DNA of 64,000 nucleotides. Origin: Serratia silvae (GTDB lineage Bacteria; Pseudomonadota; Gammaproteobacteria; Enterobacterales; Enterobacteriaceae). The notes below the pieces were generated by a model. It saw nothing but the letters and a program-made list of their open reading frames with translations. It was not told where the DNA came from and did not search any database. Position numbers and translations under genes: made by a program. Shown here piece by piece: positions 44,143 through 52,937 of this stretch; positions within the stretch are counted from its first letter, which is position 1; each line of letters opens with the position of its first letter. The stretch covers positions 62,001 through 126,000 of the forward strand of contig NZ_JAGQDC010000009.1 in assembly GCF_023282985.1 (NCBI RefSeq), given 5' to 3'.

Positions 44143-45633
44143 ATGACGAAAAAGACCACACTGCTACAGTTTTTCCATTGGTACTACCCGGATGGTGGCA
44201 GGCTATGGCAGGAGGTCGCTGAACGAGCCCCCACCCTAGCCGAGCTAGGCGTGACCGATCTATGGCTGCCACCGGCCTATAAAGGGGCTGCTGGTGGCTA
44301 TTCGGTGGGGTATGACAGCTACGATCTGTTCGATCTGGGGGAGTTTGATCAAAAAGGCACCCGTGCCACCAAATATGGTGACAAAGAGGCGTTGACGCAG
44401 GCCGTTAATAGTCTGCGCGAACACCAAATCCGGGTGATCTATGACGTGGTGTTCAACCACAAGATCGGCGCTGATGAAAAAGAGCAGGTGCATGTCTATA
44501 AGGTTGATGAAAATAACCGTAACGATATCGCAGAGGTTGGCATCGATGCGCAGGCTTATACCCGCTTTACCTTCCCTGGGCGGCAAGGTACCTATTCTGA
44601 ATTTCTCTGGGACTACACCTGCTTTAGCGGTGTCGATTATATCGAGCAACCGGACGATAAAGGCATTTTCAAGATTGCTAATGACTATGGCGAAGAGGGT
44701 TGGAGCGATCAGGTTGACGACGAAAACGGTAACTTTGACTATTTGATGGGGGCCAACGTGGAGTTTCGTAACCACGCCGTCGTCGAAGAGCTAAAATACT
44801 GGGCGCGCTGGTTGATGGAAACCCTGCCTTGTGACGGATTTCGGTTGGATGCCACCAAACATATTCCTGCCTGGTTCTTTAAAGACTGGGCAGATCACGT
44901 GCGCGATGCGGCACAGCGCGATCTGTTTATCGTCGCCGAATACTGGTCACACGATCTGGCGGCATTACAACAGTATTTAGCACGGGTCGATGGTAAGGTG
45001 ATGCTGTTCGACGTGCCGCTACAGCTGAAATTCCATCTGGCGTCAAAACAGGGCGATGCTTACGATATGTCACAACTGTTTACCGATACACTGGTCGCCG
45101 TCGATCCTGCCCATGCGGTAACCCTGGTGGCAAACCATGACACTCAGCCGTTGCAGTCGCTCGAAGCGCCGGTCGAACCCTGGTTCAAACCGCTGGCCTA
45201 CGCCCTGATCCTGCTGCGTGAACAAGGCGTTCCTTGCCTGTTTTACCCGGACCTGTACGGTGCCAGTTATACCGATCAAGGCGATGACGGCCAGCAATAC
45301 CAGATTGAAATGCCGGTGATTGCCGAGCTGGATAAGCTGATCCAGGCGCGTCAACGCTTTGCCAACGGCGAGCAGCACGACTATTTTGATGACCCGCACT
45401 GTATTGCCTTCAGCCGCAGCGGCACTGCCGAGCAGCCGGGCTGCGTGGTAGTGATGACCAACGGGGCCGAAAGCAGTAAAACCATCGTGCTGGGAGAAAA
45501 TTTTGCTCATAAATCCTGGTGCGACTTCCTCGGCAACCGCGAGGACGATATCATGACGGATGAGCACGGTAGCGCAGCCTTCCCGGTCAACGGCGGCAGC
45601 GTTAGCGTCTGGGTCATGGCCGAAGCAGAGTAA
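44143..45633 (+). CDS. amyA: Cytoplasmic alpha-amylase AmyA
   Basis: This 496-residue GH13 enzyme aligns with E. coli cytoplasmic AmyA (495) and has no signal peptide. Catalytic residues are visible: the nucleophile Asp in [16 protein letters not shown], the acid Glu in [10 protein letters not shown], and the third Asp in [10 protein letters not shown]. It hydrolyses alpha-1,4 bonds of maltodextrins or glycogen in the cytosol. The Shine-Dalgarno (GGGG) is modest. It is divergent from the SLC13 gene. Confidence 0.96.
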   Translation: MTKKTTLLQFFHWYYPDGGRLWQEVAERAPTLAELGVTDLWLPPAYKGAAGGYSVGYDSYDLFDLGEFDQKGTRATKYGDKEALTQAVNSLREHQIRVIYDVVFNHKIGADEKEQVHVYKVDENNRNDIAEVGIDAQAYTRFTFPGRQGTYSEFLWDYTCFSGVDYIEQPDDKGIFKIANDYGEEGWSDQVDDENGNFDYLMGANVEFRNHAVVEELKYWARWLMETLPCDGFRLDATKHIPAWFFKDWADHVRDAAQRDLFIVAEYWSHDLAALQQYLARVDGKVMLFDVPLQLKFHLASKQGDAYDMSQLFTDTLVAVDPAHAVTLVANHDTQPLQSLEAPVEPWFKPLAYALILLREQGVPCLFYPDLYGASYTDQGDDGQQYQIEMPVIAELDKLIQARQRFANGEQHDYFDDPHCIAFSRSGTAEQPGCVVVMTNGAESSKTIVLGENFAHKSWCDFLGNREDDIMTDEHGSAAFPVNGGSVSVWVMAEAE

Positions 45634-45754
45634 GGTCCTCTGGGGAGGCAATGTACCCCCCGGCGGTAAAACCCATTTTTGCCTTTTTGGTCTAATTTTC
45701 GCTAAGACCGTAAGCAATTATTCACAGCGGAGCCTAAATAGGGTACAAGGCTGC

Positions 45755-46606
45755 ATGAAAATTCCAAAACGACTCCAGCCATTGGTAGATGATGGTTTAA
45801 TCGACGACGTCATCCGCCGTTTGAAAAGTGGCAAAGAAGCCGACGTATTTATCGTGCGTTGCGGTAATGAGATCCGTTGCGCCAAAGTGTATAAAGAAGC
45901 CGAAAAACGTAACTTCAAGCAGGCCGTGAACTACCAGGAAGGCCGCAAGGTGCGCAATAGCCGCGACGCTCGAGCCATGAGCAAAGGCTCCAAATTTGGC
46001 CGCCAACAGCAGGAAGAGGCTTGGCAGAATACAGAAGTGGACGCGTTATACCTGCTGGCTAAGGCTGGCGTGCGTGTACCGCAGCCGGATATCTGCCTGG
46101 ATGGCGTACTGCTGATGGAGCTGATCACCGATGAAGAAGGTCTGGTAGCCCCACGCCTGAGTGACGTCACGTTAACGCCAGAACAGGCGTTGAACGATCA
46201 TGCCTTGATGATGAACTATGCCGTCCGCATGCTTTGTGTTGGGCTGGTTCACGGCGATCTGTCAGAGTTCAACGTGCTGATGGATAAAGACGGGCCGGTG
46301 ATTATCGATTTGCCGCAGGTGGTCGATGCCGCCGCCAACAACCATGCCAAAAGCATGTTTGAACGCGATATCAACAATATGACTCACTACTACGGCCAGT
46401 ATGCGCCGCAGCTGCTGGGCAGCAAGTATGCCAAAGAGATTTGGGCGCTGTATCAGGAAGGTAACCTGACGCCGGAGACGGAGTTGACCGGTCAGTTTGT
46501 TGAAATCAGCAAGCGGGCCGACGTTGACTCGGTGCTGGAAGAGATCCAGGCAGCCAGCGATGAGCACCAGCGGCAACTGATGGCTCGTAACGAAGAAGAA
46601 GATTGA
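45755..46606 (+). CDS. RIO-family serine protein kinase
   Basis: This 283-residue kinase has the RIO layout: a nucleotide loop with SGKEADVFIVRCG, the catalytic loop HGDLSEFNVL (Asp and Asn), and the metal-binding IIDLPQVVD. Archaeal and eukaryotic RIO1 proteins act in ribosome maturation, while bacterial members such as PA4780 are little studied. ATG 45755 has AAGG 5 bases upstream; the longer frame into amyA is rejected. It is probably monocistronic, with a palindromic repeat after it. Confidence 0.88.
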   Translation: MKIPKRLQPLVDDGLIDDVIRRLKSGKEADVFIVRCGNEIRCAKVYKEAEKRNFKQAVNYQEGRKVRNSRDARAMSKGSKFGRQQQEEAWQNTEVDALYLLAKAGVRVPQPDICLDGVLLMELITDEEGLVAPRLSDVTLTPEQALNDHALMMNYAVRMLCVGLVHGDLSEFNVLMDKDGPVIIDLPQVVDAAANNHAKSMFERDINNMTHYYGQYAPQLLGSKYAKEIWALYQEGNLTPETELTGQFVEISKRADVDSVLEEIQAASDEHQRQLMARNEEED

Positions 46607-46624
46607 GATCCAGCATCAAAATGC

Positions 46625-46647
46625 CCCCTCACCCAAAGGGTGAGGGG
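46625..46647. repeat. C/T-rich palindromic repeat, copy 7
   Basis: CCCCTCACCC (46625-46634), loop AAA, GGGTGAGGGG (46638-46647), between the convergent RIO kinase and small methyltransferase genes. The stem is perfect and tight. Confidence 0.8.
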
Positions 46648-46649
46648 CC

Positions 46650-47114
46650 TCAAAGCCAACGCCTTACCCGACGGCAAAACACATCGTAGTCTTGCCCAAA
46701 GTTGGCTCGTAGGAACGTCTCTTCACGCGGGATCTGCACGCGATCCAGATAGGCAAAAAATAACCCCCACCCTAACCAGACGCCGATACCTCCCAGCAAC
46801 AGTCCCCAAGCCGCCAACAGCAGGACCTGCCCCAGATACACCGGATTACGGCTGAAACGGAAAACGCCGTTAACCAGCAACGCGCTGACCCGCTGAAATT
46901 TTTGTGGATGCAACGTGGTGCCAGCCCGGTGAAAAGCATAACTGGCACTCAACATAATTATCACGGAAGCCACCACCAATACGCCAGCGGCCAAGAGAAT
47001 AAACAGGCTATCTTGCCAGCCCCCCACAGCTAGCCAGCGGGTTACCGCCATCCCCGCAGCACAAACCACCATCACCATCGGCGGCAAAACCAGCCGCTGC
47101 AACCACGCTACCAT
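46650..47114 (-). CDS. Isoprenylcysteine methyltransferase-like membrane protein
   Basis: This 154-residue protein with four hydrophobic spans carries the ICMT/PEMT-like signature NGVFRFSRNPVYLGQVLLLAAWGL, then REETFLRANFGQDYDVFCRRVRRWL, where Glu and the FG-Y segment bind the methyl donor region. The physiological substrate in bacteria is unknown. ATG 47114 with GGGAG upstream is the true start; the open frame to 47360 runs through the divergent AraC gene. Confidence 0.85.
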   Translation of the reverse strand: MVAWLQRLVLPPMVMVVCAAGMAVTRWLAVGGWQDSLFILLAAGVLVVASVIIMLSASYAFHRAGTTLHPQKFQRVSALLVNGVFRFSRNPVYLGQVLLLAAWGLLLGGIGVWLGWGLFFAYLDRVQIPREETFLRANFGQDYDVFCRRVRRWL

Positions 47115-47192
47115 TTTCTTGCTCCCTCTCGACCACGCAACGCTATTTGCGCTATAACAAGCTCTCCCCGTAACGACGCCAGAGAAGAGACG

Positions 47193-48008
47193 ATGAACCA
47201 ATACGCCCCACAATTCTGGCGCGATGAGCGCCTGCCGTTCGTTGAGGCCCGCCACGTCGAAGATGGCCGCAAGCTCTGTTATGCATTGCATAGCCACGAG
47301 TTCTTCTGTATTGGTACCATCACCGCCGGCACCAGCACCTATGTTAACGGCGACCAGCACCTACAGGTTAAAACCGGTGACGTCGTGATCATCAACCCGC
47401 AGCAGGCGCACGGCTGCAACCCCATTGGCGACCAGCGCTGGGCCTATACCATGTTTTATATCGACCAGCACTGGTTGGCAACGCTGCAACAAGAGCCTGG
47501 CGGCGGCTTTGTGCCATTCAAGCAGATTATCAGCCAGGATAAGGCGCTGTTTAGCGGCCTGAATCAACTGTATGGGGTACTGACCGATCCACTCTGTTGC
47601 CATCTGGAAAAGCAGATCGCCCTGGTGGATTACTTCAGTAACCTGCCGCAGTTACTTGGCGAGTCTCCGGTTTTACAGCAGGATATGACCCCTAAATTGG
47701 AAATGGCTGCGGCGTTTATCCGTGCTCATTGTACCCAATCGCTGACGTTGGAGGCGATCTGCCAAGCCTCGGCACTCTCCCCTTCTTATCTGATCCGCGC
47801 TTTCAAGAAGCGCTACGGCATGACGCCTCATGCCTACCTGGTCAATCAGCGCGTGCAGCACGGCCAGCGGCTACTGAAACAGGGCTTCTCCATTGCCGCC
47901 GCCGCCAACGAAAGCGGTTTTGCCGATCAGGCGCACTTTCAGCGCACCTTCAAGCAGTTGCTAGCAGCCACCCCCGGCCAGTATCAGATCCCCTCTGCCA
48001 GCAAGTAA
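47193..48008 (+). CDS. AraC-family regulator
   Basis: This 271-residue protein has an N-terminal AraC cupin (about 20-100: LHSHEFFCIGTITAGTSTYVNG, with IINPQQAHGCNP) and a C-terminal two-helix-turn-helix domain (about 170-265), ending in the signature ANESGFADQAHFQRTFKQLLAATPGQY. It is convergent with the LysE-type gene and overlaps it by 25 bases. Regulators of this type often control such an adjacent exporter. Confidence 0.86.
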   Translation: MNQYAPQFWRDERLPFVEARHVEDGRKLCYALHSHEFFCIGTITAGTSTYVNGDQHLQVKTGDVVIINPQQAHGCNPIGDQRWAYTMFYIDQHWLATLQQEPGGGFVPFKQIISQDKALFSGLNQLYGVLTDPLCCHLEKQIALVDYFSNLPQLLGESPVLQQDMTPKLEMAAAFIRAHCTQSLTLEAICQASALSPSYLIRAFKKRYGMTPHAYLVNQRVQHGQRLLKQGFSIAAAANESGFADQAHFQRTFKQLLAATPGQYQIPSASK

Positions 48009-48577
48009 CAGGCGCTGAACGCCAGCAGCAGCGCCATCAAACGGTTAAAGCGCCGCAGATTATGCGCCCGCTGCAACAGGCCGCTAAGCATCGCCCCAGC
48101 GTAGGCCCAACAGGCTATCGACAGGTAGCAAATCACAAAGTAGAGCGCGGCAAATTGCCACAGCAGCCGCATCTCCCCATCACCGACAAAGGCTCCCATA
48201 CTGGCAACAGAAGCCAGCCAAGCCTTGGGGTTCAACAATTGCAACAAGGCACCATACCAATAAGAAGGCGTTTGTTGCCGATTACCTTGGCTGAGTTTCC
48301 CGTCATCCGCTGCAAGCTGATAGGCCATATAGAGCAGAAAGGCCACGCCGCCCCAAAGGATCACGGTGGTCAGCCCCGGCCATAAGGTAAGCACTTCATG
48401 CATTCCCAAGCCAACCGACACCAGTAGTAACGTGAAACCCAAGGTCGCACCGGTCACATGCCGCAGGCTGGTCGTAAAGCCAAACTGCGCGCCACAGCTC
48501 AGTGCCACGATGTTTACCGGACCAGGAGTAATAGAGGAAGCCAATGCAAAAGCGGCCATAGAGAGGTAAAGCGTCAT
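47984..48577 (-). CDS. LysE/RhtB-family exporter
   Basis: This 197-residue protein with six hydrophobic spans has the LysE start MAAFALASSITPGPVNIVALSCGAQFG and the mid-protein segment LLQLLNPKAWLASVASMGAF. It is a probable amino acid exporter. ATG 48577 has AGGTG upstream, so the frame to 48661 is not used. It overlaps the AraC gene tail to tail. Confidence 0.87.
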   Translation of the reverse strand: MTLYLSMAAFALASSITPGPVNIVALSCGAQFGFTTSLRHVTGATLGFTLLLVSVGLGMHEVLTLWPGLTTVILWGGVAFLLYMAYQLAADDGKLSQGNRQQTPSYWYGALLQLLNPKAWLASVASMGAFVGDGEMRLLWQFAALYFVICYLSIACWAYAGAMLSGLLQRAHNLRRFNRLMALLLAFSACYLLAEGI

Positions 48578-48733
48578 AGTCAGCACCTGTAGAAGAAAAT
48601 TACAGGTGCCAGCGTGCCGGGTTACAGCAGGGGAGTATTGAAGGAAATTGCCCTGAATCATCTATCTGGCAGCTAGGTCGGTGGTTTGTGGTAATATTGA
48701 GCGCAATATTATTCTGATCCAGTAGGTGCCCAC

Positions 48734-49075
48734 ATGGCATACATTCCAAAAAACTACGCGAGACTAGAAACCGGTTACCGCGAAAAAGCACTGAAAATCT
48801 TCCCGTGGGTCTGCGGACGCTGCTCACGCGAATTTGTTTACTCCAATCTGCGTGAACTAACGGTGCATCACATCGATCATGACCACAGCAACAACCCGGA
48901 AGACGGTAGCAACTGGGAAATGCTGTGCCTGTACTGCCACGATCATGAACACTCCAAATACACCGAAGCCGATCAGTATGGCTCCACGGTGGTCGCCGGT
49001 GAAGACGCACAGAAAGACGTTGGGTTAGCTACACATAACCCCTTCGCCAATCTGAAAAACATGATGAAGAAATAA
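48734..49075 (+). CDS. yajD: HNH nuclease-family protein YajD
   Basis: This 113-residue protein is almost identical in layout to E. coli YajD. It has the zinc-binding CGRC (about 27-30) and CLYCH, with the HNH core LTVHHIDHDHSNNPEDGSNWEML-type block at about 42-64. The function is unknown; HNH domains cleave nucleic acids. It is monocistronic and followed by the repeat-rich region of the parA cassette. Confidence 0.95.
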   Translation: MAYIPKNYARLETGYREKALKIFPWVCGRCSREFVYSNLRELTVHHIDHDHSNNPEDGSNWEMLCLYCHDHEHSKYTEADQYGSTVVAGEDAQKDVGLATHNPFANLKNMMKK

Positions 49076-49184
49076 GACCGCAGATCGCAATACGTAGGGG
49101 CGCTTCATGCTGTGCCCGATTAACGGCATGTCGCTCCTGATTAGCTGCTTTACCATCAAACCTAGCCTCCTTTCCCCTCAACAA

Positions 49185-49339
49185 TAACTTATCAAGTTAG
49201 TAAGTTAACAAACAAATAAACCCACAAGTTAAGACTTTCACTACTTGGCAAGCCGCCGCCAATGGGGCATATTGTCGTCATACGCACTTGTTAACTCATT
49301 TAACTACCAACCTAACAAGCGCATTAACTTATTAAGTTA
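49185..49339. repeat. Iterated AAGTTA/TAACTT repeats upstream of parA
   Basis: The exact palindrome-like unit TAACTTATCAAGTTA (49185-49199) recurs as TAACTTATTAAGTTA (49325-49339). Single motifs occur at 49202, 49226 and, as TTAACT, at 49291 and 49300. The array fills most of the 308-base gap between yajD and parA. It looks like the centromere-type repeats found next to plasmid parA operons. Confidence 0.75.
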
Positions 49340-49383
49340 GTTGCTTAATGAGTTATCCGCTTGGCAACTTGAGAGATGGCAGC

Positions 49384-50019
49384 ATGATTGTTTTGATTGG
49401 TTCGCAAAAAGGCGGCGTCGGCAAATCGACCATGGCGGTAAACATCGCCGGATATCTGATCCTCAAAAAGAAAAAAACGGCCATCATCGTCGATGCCGAT
49501 GACCAGAAATCCATCATGACCTGGTTCAACGACCGCCAGAATGTCGAAGATGTCCCGCAGATCCCAGTGGTGGCCGCCTCAGGCAAGATCAAAGAAACAC
49601 TGCTGGAACTGAATCGCCACTACGATTATGTGATTGTCGATACCGCAGGCCGCGACAGCGCAGAATTACGCTCCGGTCTGCTGGCTGCCGATCTGTTTAT
49701 CTCGCCGCTGCGCCCTTCGCAGATGGACCTGGATACCATCGGCTACCTGTCCGAGATGTTCTCCACCGCCCAGGAATACAATGAAAAGGTAAAAGGCCAC
49801 ATTGTGCTCAACCTGTGCCCAACCAATATCTTCATTAACGAGGCTAACGAAGCGGCCGAAGTGCTGAGTGAATACCCGGAACTGAAGTTGGTGAACAACC
49901 GTCTGTGCGATCGCAAAATTTACCGCGATGCCTGGGGTGAAGCTTTAACCGTGCACGAAGCACACAATGAAAAGGCCCAGCACGAAATCGAAAGCCTGGT
50001 AACAGAGGTGATCCTGTGA
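49384..50019 (+). CDS. parA: ParA-family partition ATPase
   Basis: This 211-residue ATPase starts MIVLIGSQKGGVGKST, with the deviant Walker A motif (about 9-16) of the ParA/MinD family. Walker A' and Walker B-type motifs VDADDQKS and YVIVDTAGRDS follow. It is of the small size typical of type Ib partition ATPases of plasmids, not of chromosomal Soj. ATG 49384 is chosen because the longer frame from 49348 adds unrelated residues. The stop overlaps the next gene's GTG start (GTGA). Confidence 0.88.
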   Translation: MIVLIGSQKGGVGKSTMAVNIAGYLILKKKKTAIIVDADDQKSIMTWFNDRQNVEDVPQIPVVAASGKIKETLLELNRHYDYVIVDTAGRDSAELRSGLLAADLFISPLRPSQMDLDTIGYLSEMFSTAQEYNEKVKGHIVLNLCPTNIFINEANEAAEVLSEYPELKLVNNRLCDRKIYRDAWGEALTVHEAHNEKAQHEIESLVTEVIL

Positions 50020-50321
50020 AAAAACGTACGCCCACCCACCGCATGTCGGAAGATGAATTTATCAACAGCGCCACTTCGCATACGTTGATTGTTCCCCCCC
50101 CTGCCGCATCTGCCGAAAAGCCCCAAGGCCGTAAGCGCATTTATAAAGCGCTGTCCGTCAGCCTGACGGACAATCACGTGGAGATGATCGACGAAGTGAT
50201 CGGTCATGCGGCACGTAACGGCATCGTGCGCATCACCCGTTCCGATGTGATCAAATTGGCCATCGACAGTTTGGCCGAGAAGAGCGAGGCCCAGTTGCTG
50301 GCCCTGCTAAAGAAGATCTGA
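50016..50321 (+). CDS. Small ribbon-helix-helix-type ParA partner
   Basis: This 101-residue protein has a disordered N-terminus rich in Pro and Ala (about 1-40), then a ribbon-helix-helix-like core (about 44-86: KALSVSLTDNHVEMIDEVI and RITRSDVIKLAIDSL). This resembles ParG/ParR-type centromere-binding partners. The start is GTG 50016, overlapping the parA stop, so translation is coupled. It probably binds the flanking AAGTTA repeats and represses the operon. Confidence 0.78.
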   Translation: MKKRTPTHRMSEDEFINSATSHTLIVPPPAASAEKPQGRKRIYKALSVSLTDNHVEMIDEVIGHAARNGIVRITRSDVIKLAIDSLAEKSEAQLLALLKKI

Positions 50322-50331
50322 GTAACTCAAC

Positions 50332-50432
50332 AACTTGCCAGCTTAATAAGTTAATTAACCAGCAAGCTGGCAAGCTTAACAAACAAGTTACCAAGCAGGT
50401 AAGTTATTAAGCTAGCAACTTAATGTTGTTGA
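50332..50432. repeat. AAGTTA/TAACTT repeats downstream of the parA cassette
   Basis: The interval contains TAATAAGTTAATTAAC (50343-50358), CAAGTTACC, GGTAAGTTATTAAGC and related AAGCTTAA stretches. It mirrors the upstream array, so the cassette is bracketed by the same motif. Confidence 0.65.
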
Positions 50433-50442
50433 TAGTAAAGCA

Positions 50443-51174
50443 TTAGTCTAACGCCAACATGCCCATACGTTGTAAAACCCTCTGTCCCTGAGCGCCCAGA
50501 ATAAAGGCCACCAACGCCTGTGCAGCCACACACTCCTCATCCAGTAGACATAGTCCATAGATCACTTTGAAATCGAGCACGGTTGGCAAGCTACGCACTT
50601 TTACCTGCGGGCAGGCGGCTAGTGCATCGCTATAGCTGGCGTAGCCAAGAAATATATCGGCCTGACTTTCTGCAATCAAATATTCCGCCGCCAACCGGCC
50701 TGCCGGTATTGCCGTAGAATCTGGCCCACCGACCAACGCCACTGCCCTGCTACGCAACGCGCTCCCCTGCCCCGGCAATAACTGCTCAAGACGATCGAAC
50801 AGTTGCTGCGCATAGTCACCGGAAGGATCGGCTACCGGCGTCGAGGTGCCGACACGCCATTGGGGGTCGCACAGCAACGTCAGCAAATCCGGTTGCGTTA
50901 ACTTCGGGATATTGCGCACCGTGGCACACAGGCGATTGCGGGTAAACGGCTGTACCGCCTGTGCAATACCGTTAGCCACCAACCGCTGCGGATGTTCAAG
51001 ATTGGCAGAGGCAAACACCTGCGGCCTTTCCCCCTGTTCAATGCGTTCCCGCAATAGCCCCGCCGGGCCAAAAGTGGCCTCGACCCACAGGCCAGTTTGC
51101 TGTTCAAACGCTGCCAATAGTGGAGTGAACGCCAGCCGCAAACTGCCTGCGGCAAAAAGAGTCATGTTATTCAC
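50443..51174 (-). CDS. ModA-like molybdate-binding-fold protein without signal peptide
   Basis: This 243-residue protein starts MNNMTLFAAGSLRLAFTPLL, directly at the first strand of the ModA/WtpA oxyanion-binding fold, with no signal peptide. Family segments are ERPQVFASANLEHPQRLV, TPVADPSGDYAQQLF and YLIAESQADIFLGYAS. It is last in the mol operon, overlapping the ATPase gene by 8 bases. Cytosolic location suggests metal storage or sensing rather than import. Frame and context are clear; the role is inferred. Confidence 0.82.
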   Translation of the reverse strand: MNNMTLFAAGSLRLAFTPLLAAFEQQTGLWVEATFGPAGLLRERIEQGERPQVFASANLEHPQRLVANGIAQAVQPFTRNRLCATVRNIPKLTQPDLLTLLCDPQWRVGTSTPVADPSGDYAQQLFDRLEQLLPGQGSALRSRAVALVGGPDSTAIPAGRLAAEYLIAESQADIFLGYASYSDALAACPQVKVRSLPTVLDFKVIYGLCLLDEECVAAQALVAFILGAQGQRVLQRMGMLALD

Positions 51175-51946
51175 GATTGCGCTCCCGTTGGCTGTGGAAG
51201 ATGGGCACTAACGTTTCCAGCTGGCTGCCAGCAAAGGGAATGGATACCCGTTCAATCGGCAAATGGAACAGCGGTGAAAGATTGTCTGCCGTCAGTACCT
51301 GCTGGCAACTGCCTAACTGATGTCGCCCTTCTGCCCCCAGCAAGAGTGCACGGTCTGCCACGGCATGAGCATGATTAGGTTGGTGAGTCGAAAATATCAC
51401 CGCCATCTGCCGTTCTCGTGCCAGTTGGTCGATCATGGTCAGCACCCGGTCCTGATGGTGCAAATCCAATGCCGAGGTCGGCTCATCGAGGATCAGCACT
51501 TCACAAGCCATCGCCAATGCACGGGCTATCAGTACCAATTGGCGTTGCCCTCCGGAAAGGCTGCCAAACTCACGATCGGCGAATGCCAGCATGTCGAGGG
51601 ATTCTAGCGCCTGTTTGGCCAACTGCTGATCCTGAACCGAAGGCGAATGGAACAATCCGACATGCCGGGCCCGACCCATCAACACAATATCCAACGCCTT
51701 ATAAGCAAACGGCGGCGTAAAATATTGTGGCACAAACCCTAGCCCACGGTGAGCAGTCACGCTCCCCTGTTGCAGCGGCAAAGTGCCCAATAAGAGTTGC
51801 ATCAAGGTGCTTTTACCACACCCGTTGGGGCCTAGCACCGCCAGCACTTCCCCTCGTCGCAACTGCAAATTCAACTGCTGAAACAACCGAGGTTGGCCCG
51901 GCCAGCCAAAGCCCAGATTAGTGACCTGTAATAACGTTTCAGCCAT
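51167..51946 (-). CDS. molC: Molybdate/tungstate ABC importer ATPase (MolC-like)
   Basis: This 259-residue FecE/BtuD-type ATPase has Walker A GPNGCGKST (about 39-47), signature LSGGQRQLVLIARAL (about 134-148), Walker B VLILDEPTSALDL and the H-loop STHQPNHA. It pairs with the FecCD-type permease upstream. The mol assignment rests on the ModE box before the operon and the ModA-like partner. It overlaps both neighbours by 8 bases. Confidence 0.85.
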   Translation of the reverse strand: MAETLLQVTNLGFGWPGQPRLFQQLNLQLRRGEVLAVLGPNGCGKSTLMQLLLGTLPLQQGSVTAHRGLGFVPQYFTPPFAYKALDIVLMGRARHVGLFHSPSVQDQQLAKQALESLDMLAFADREFGSLSGGQRQLVLIARALAMACEVLILDEPTSALDLHHQDRVLTMIDQLARERQMAVIFSTHQPNHAHAVADRALLLGAEGRHQLGSCQQVLTADNLSPLFHLPIERVSIPFAGSQLETLVPIFHSQRERNRE

Positions 51947-52937
51947 GCCAGCCCCTTACCTGAGCACGGCGCAACAGCAAGGCAAACAACGGAGCACCGA
52001 TCAAAGCGGTGAGAATACCCAACGGGATTTCGCTGCTGCTGAGGATACGGGCCAGATCATCGATCAACACCATATACAACGCACCAAGGCACATCGCGGC
52101 GGGCAATAAACGCCGATGGTCTGGCCCCACCAGCAGGCGGGCCAAATGCGGGATCAGCAGCCCCACCCAACCAATGCTGCCGCTGACGGCCACCTGCGCA
52201 GCCACGATCACTGCACACAGCGTCAGGATCAACCAACGGGTACGTTCAACGTTAATCCCAAGCGCGGCGGCATCCTCATCCCCCAAAGAAAGCAGGTTGA
52301 TACGCCAACGCAGTGCCAATAACAGGCCACCGGCCAACAGTAGCGGCAAGAACAGCATCAGCAGCTTATGGCTATCCGCCGTGGCAAAGCTGCCTAGTAA
52401 CCAGAACACGATACTGGGCAGTTTTTCTTCGCTATCGGCCAGATACTGCACCAGGCTAACGCAGGCCGAAAAAAAGCCGCTAAGGATCACCCCGGCCAGC
52501 ACCAAAGAAAGGATATTACGCCGAGCGATGGCGCTGGTGATGGCAAAAATCAGCAACAGCGCCAACATGCCAAAGACGAAGGCACTCAGCAACAGCACCA
52601 ATACCGGCAGGCCAAGCAGGATCGCCAAGGTGCCGCCAAAAGCGGCCCCAGAAGAAACGCCGATAATATGTGGATCGACCAACGGGTTACGAAAGACCCC
52701 TTGCAGGGCGGCGCCACACAGTGCCAAAGCCGCCCCCGCCCCCAGCGCCAACAGCACGCGCGGCACACGCACGCCGAGGATCACCTGCCGTTCAATCGCG
52801 GTGATATCTGCATGCTGACCGATAACCGGTTCCAACAAAATCATCAGGCTATGGCCAGCCGTGACCGGATAACGGCCAATACCCAGGGAGAGCAGTGCGC
52901 AACAGGCCGTGAGCAGTAGCAACAATCCCAGTTTCAT
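51939..52937 (-). CDS. molB: FecCD-type ABC permease (MolB-like)
   Basis: This 332-residue permease has about ten spans and the FecCD/BtuC signature: LALGAGAALALCGAALQGVFRNPLVDPHIIGVSSGAAF and GSIGWVGLLIPHLARLLVGPDHRRLLP. Haemophilus MolB is of this type and moves molybdate and tungstate. Its ATG overlaps the binding-protein stop as ATGA. A siderophore or cobalamin role is less likely given the operator and ModA-like protein. Confidence 0.86.
   Translation of the reverse strand: MKLGLLLLLTACCALLSLGIGRYPVTAGHSLMILLEPVIGQHADITAIERQVILGVRVPRVLLALGAGAALALCGAALQGVFRNPLVDPHIIGVSSGAAFGGTLAILLGLPVLVLLLSAFVFGMLALLLIFAITSAIARRNILSLVLAGVILSGFFSACVSLVQYLADSEEKLPSIVFWLLGSFATADSHKLLMLFLPLLLAGGLLLALRWRINLLSLGDEDAAALGINVERTRWLILTLCAVIVAAQVAVSGSIGWVGLLIPHLARLLVGPDHRRLLPAAMCLGALYMVLIDDLARILSSSEIPLGILTALIGAPLFALLLRRAQVRGWHG

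Noticed and set aside
44260-44775. 171-residue reverse-strand frame inside amyA
   Set aside because: It is a shadow of the amyA reading frame with no independent start signal.
46650-47360. 236-residue methyltransferase frame
   Set aside because: The first 82 codons lie opposite the divergent AraC gene; ATG 47114 has a good ribosome site.
49185-50432. CRISPR-like array around parA
   Set aside because: The repeats are 6-15 bp, irregularly spaced and AT-rich, without constant-length spacers or cas genes.
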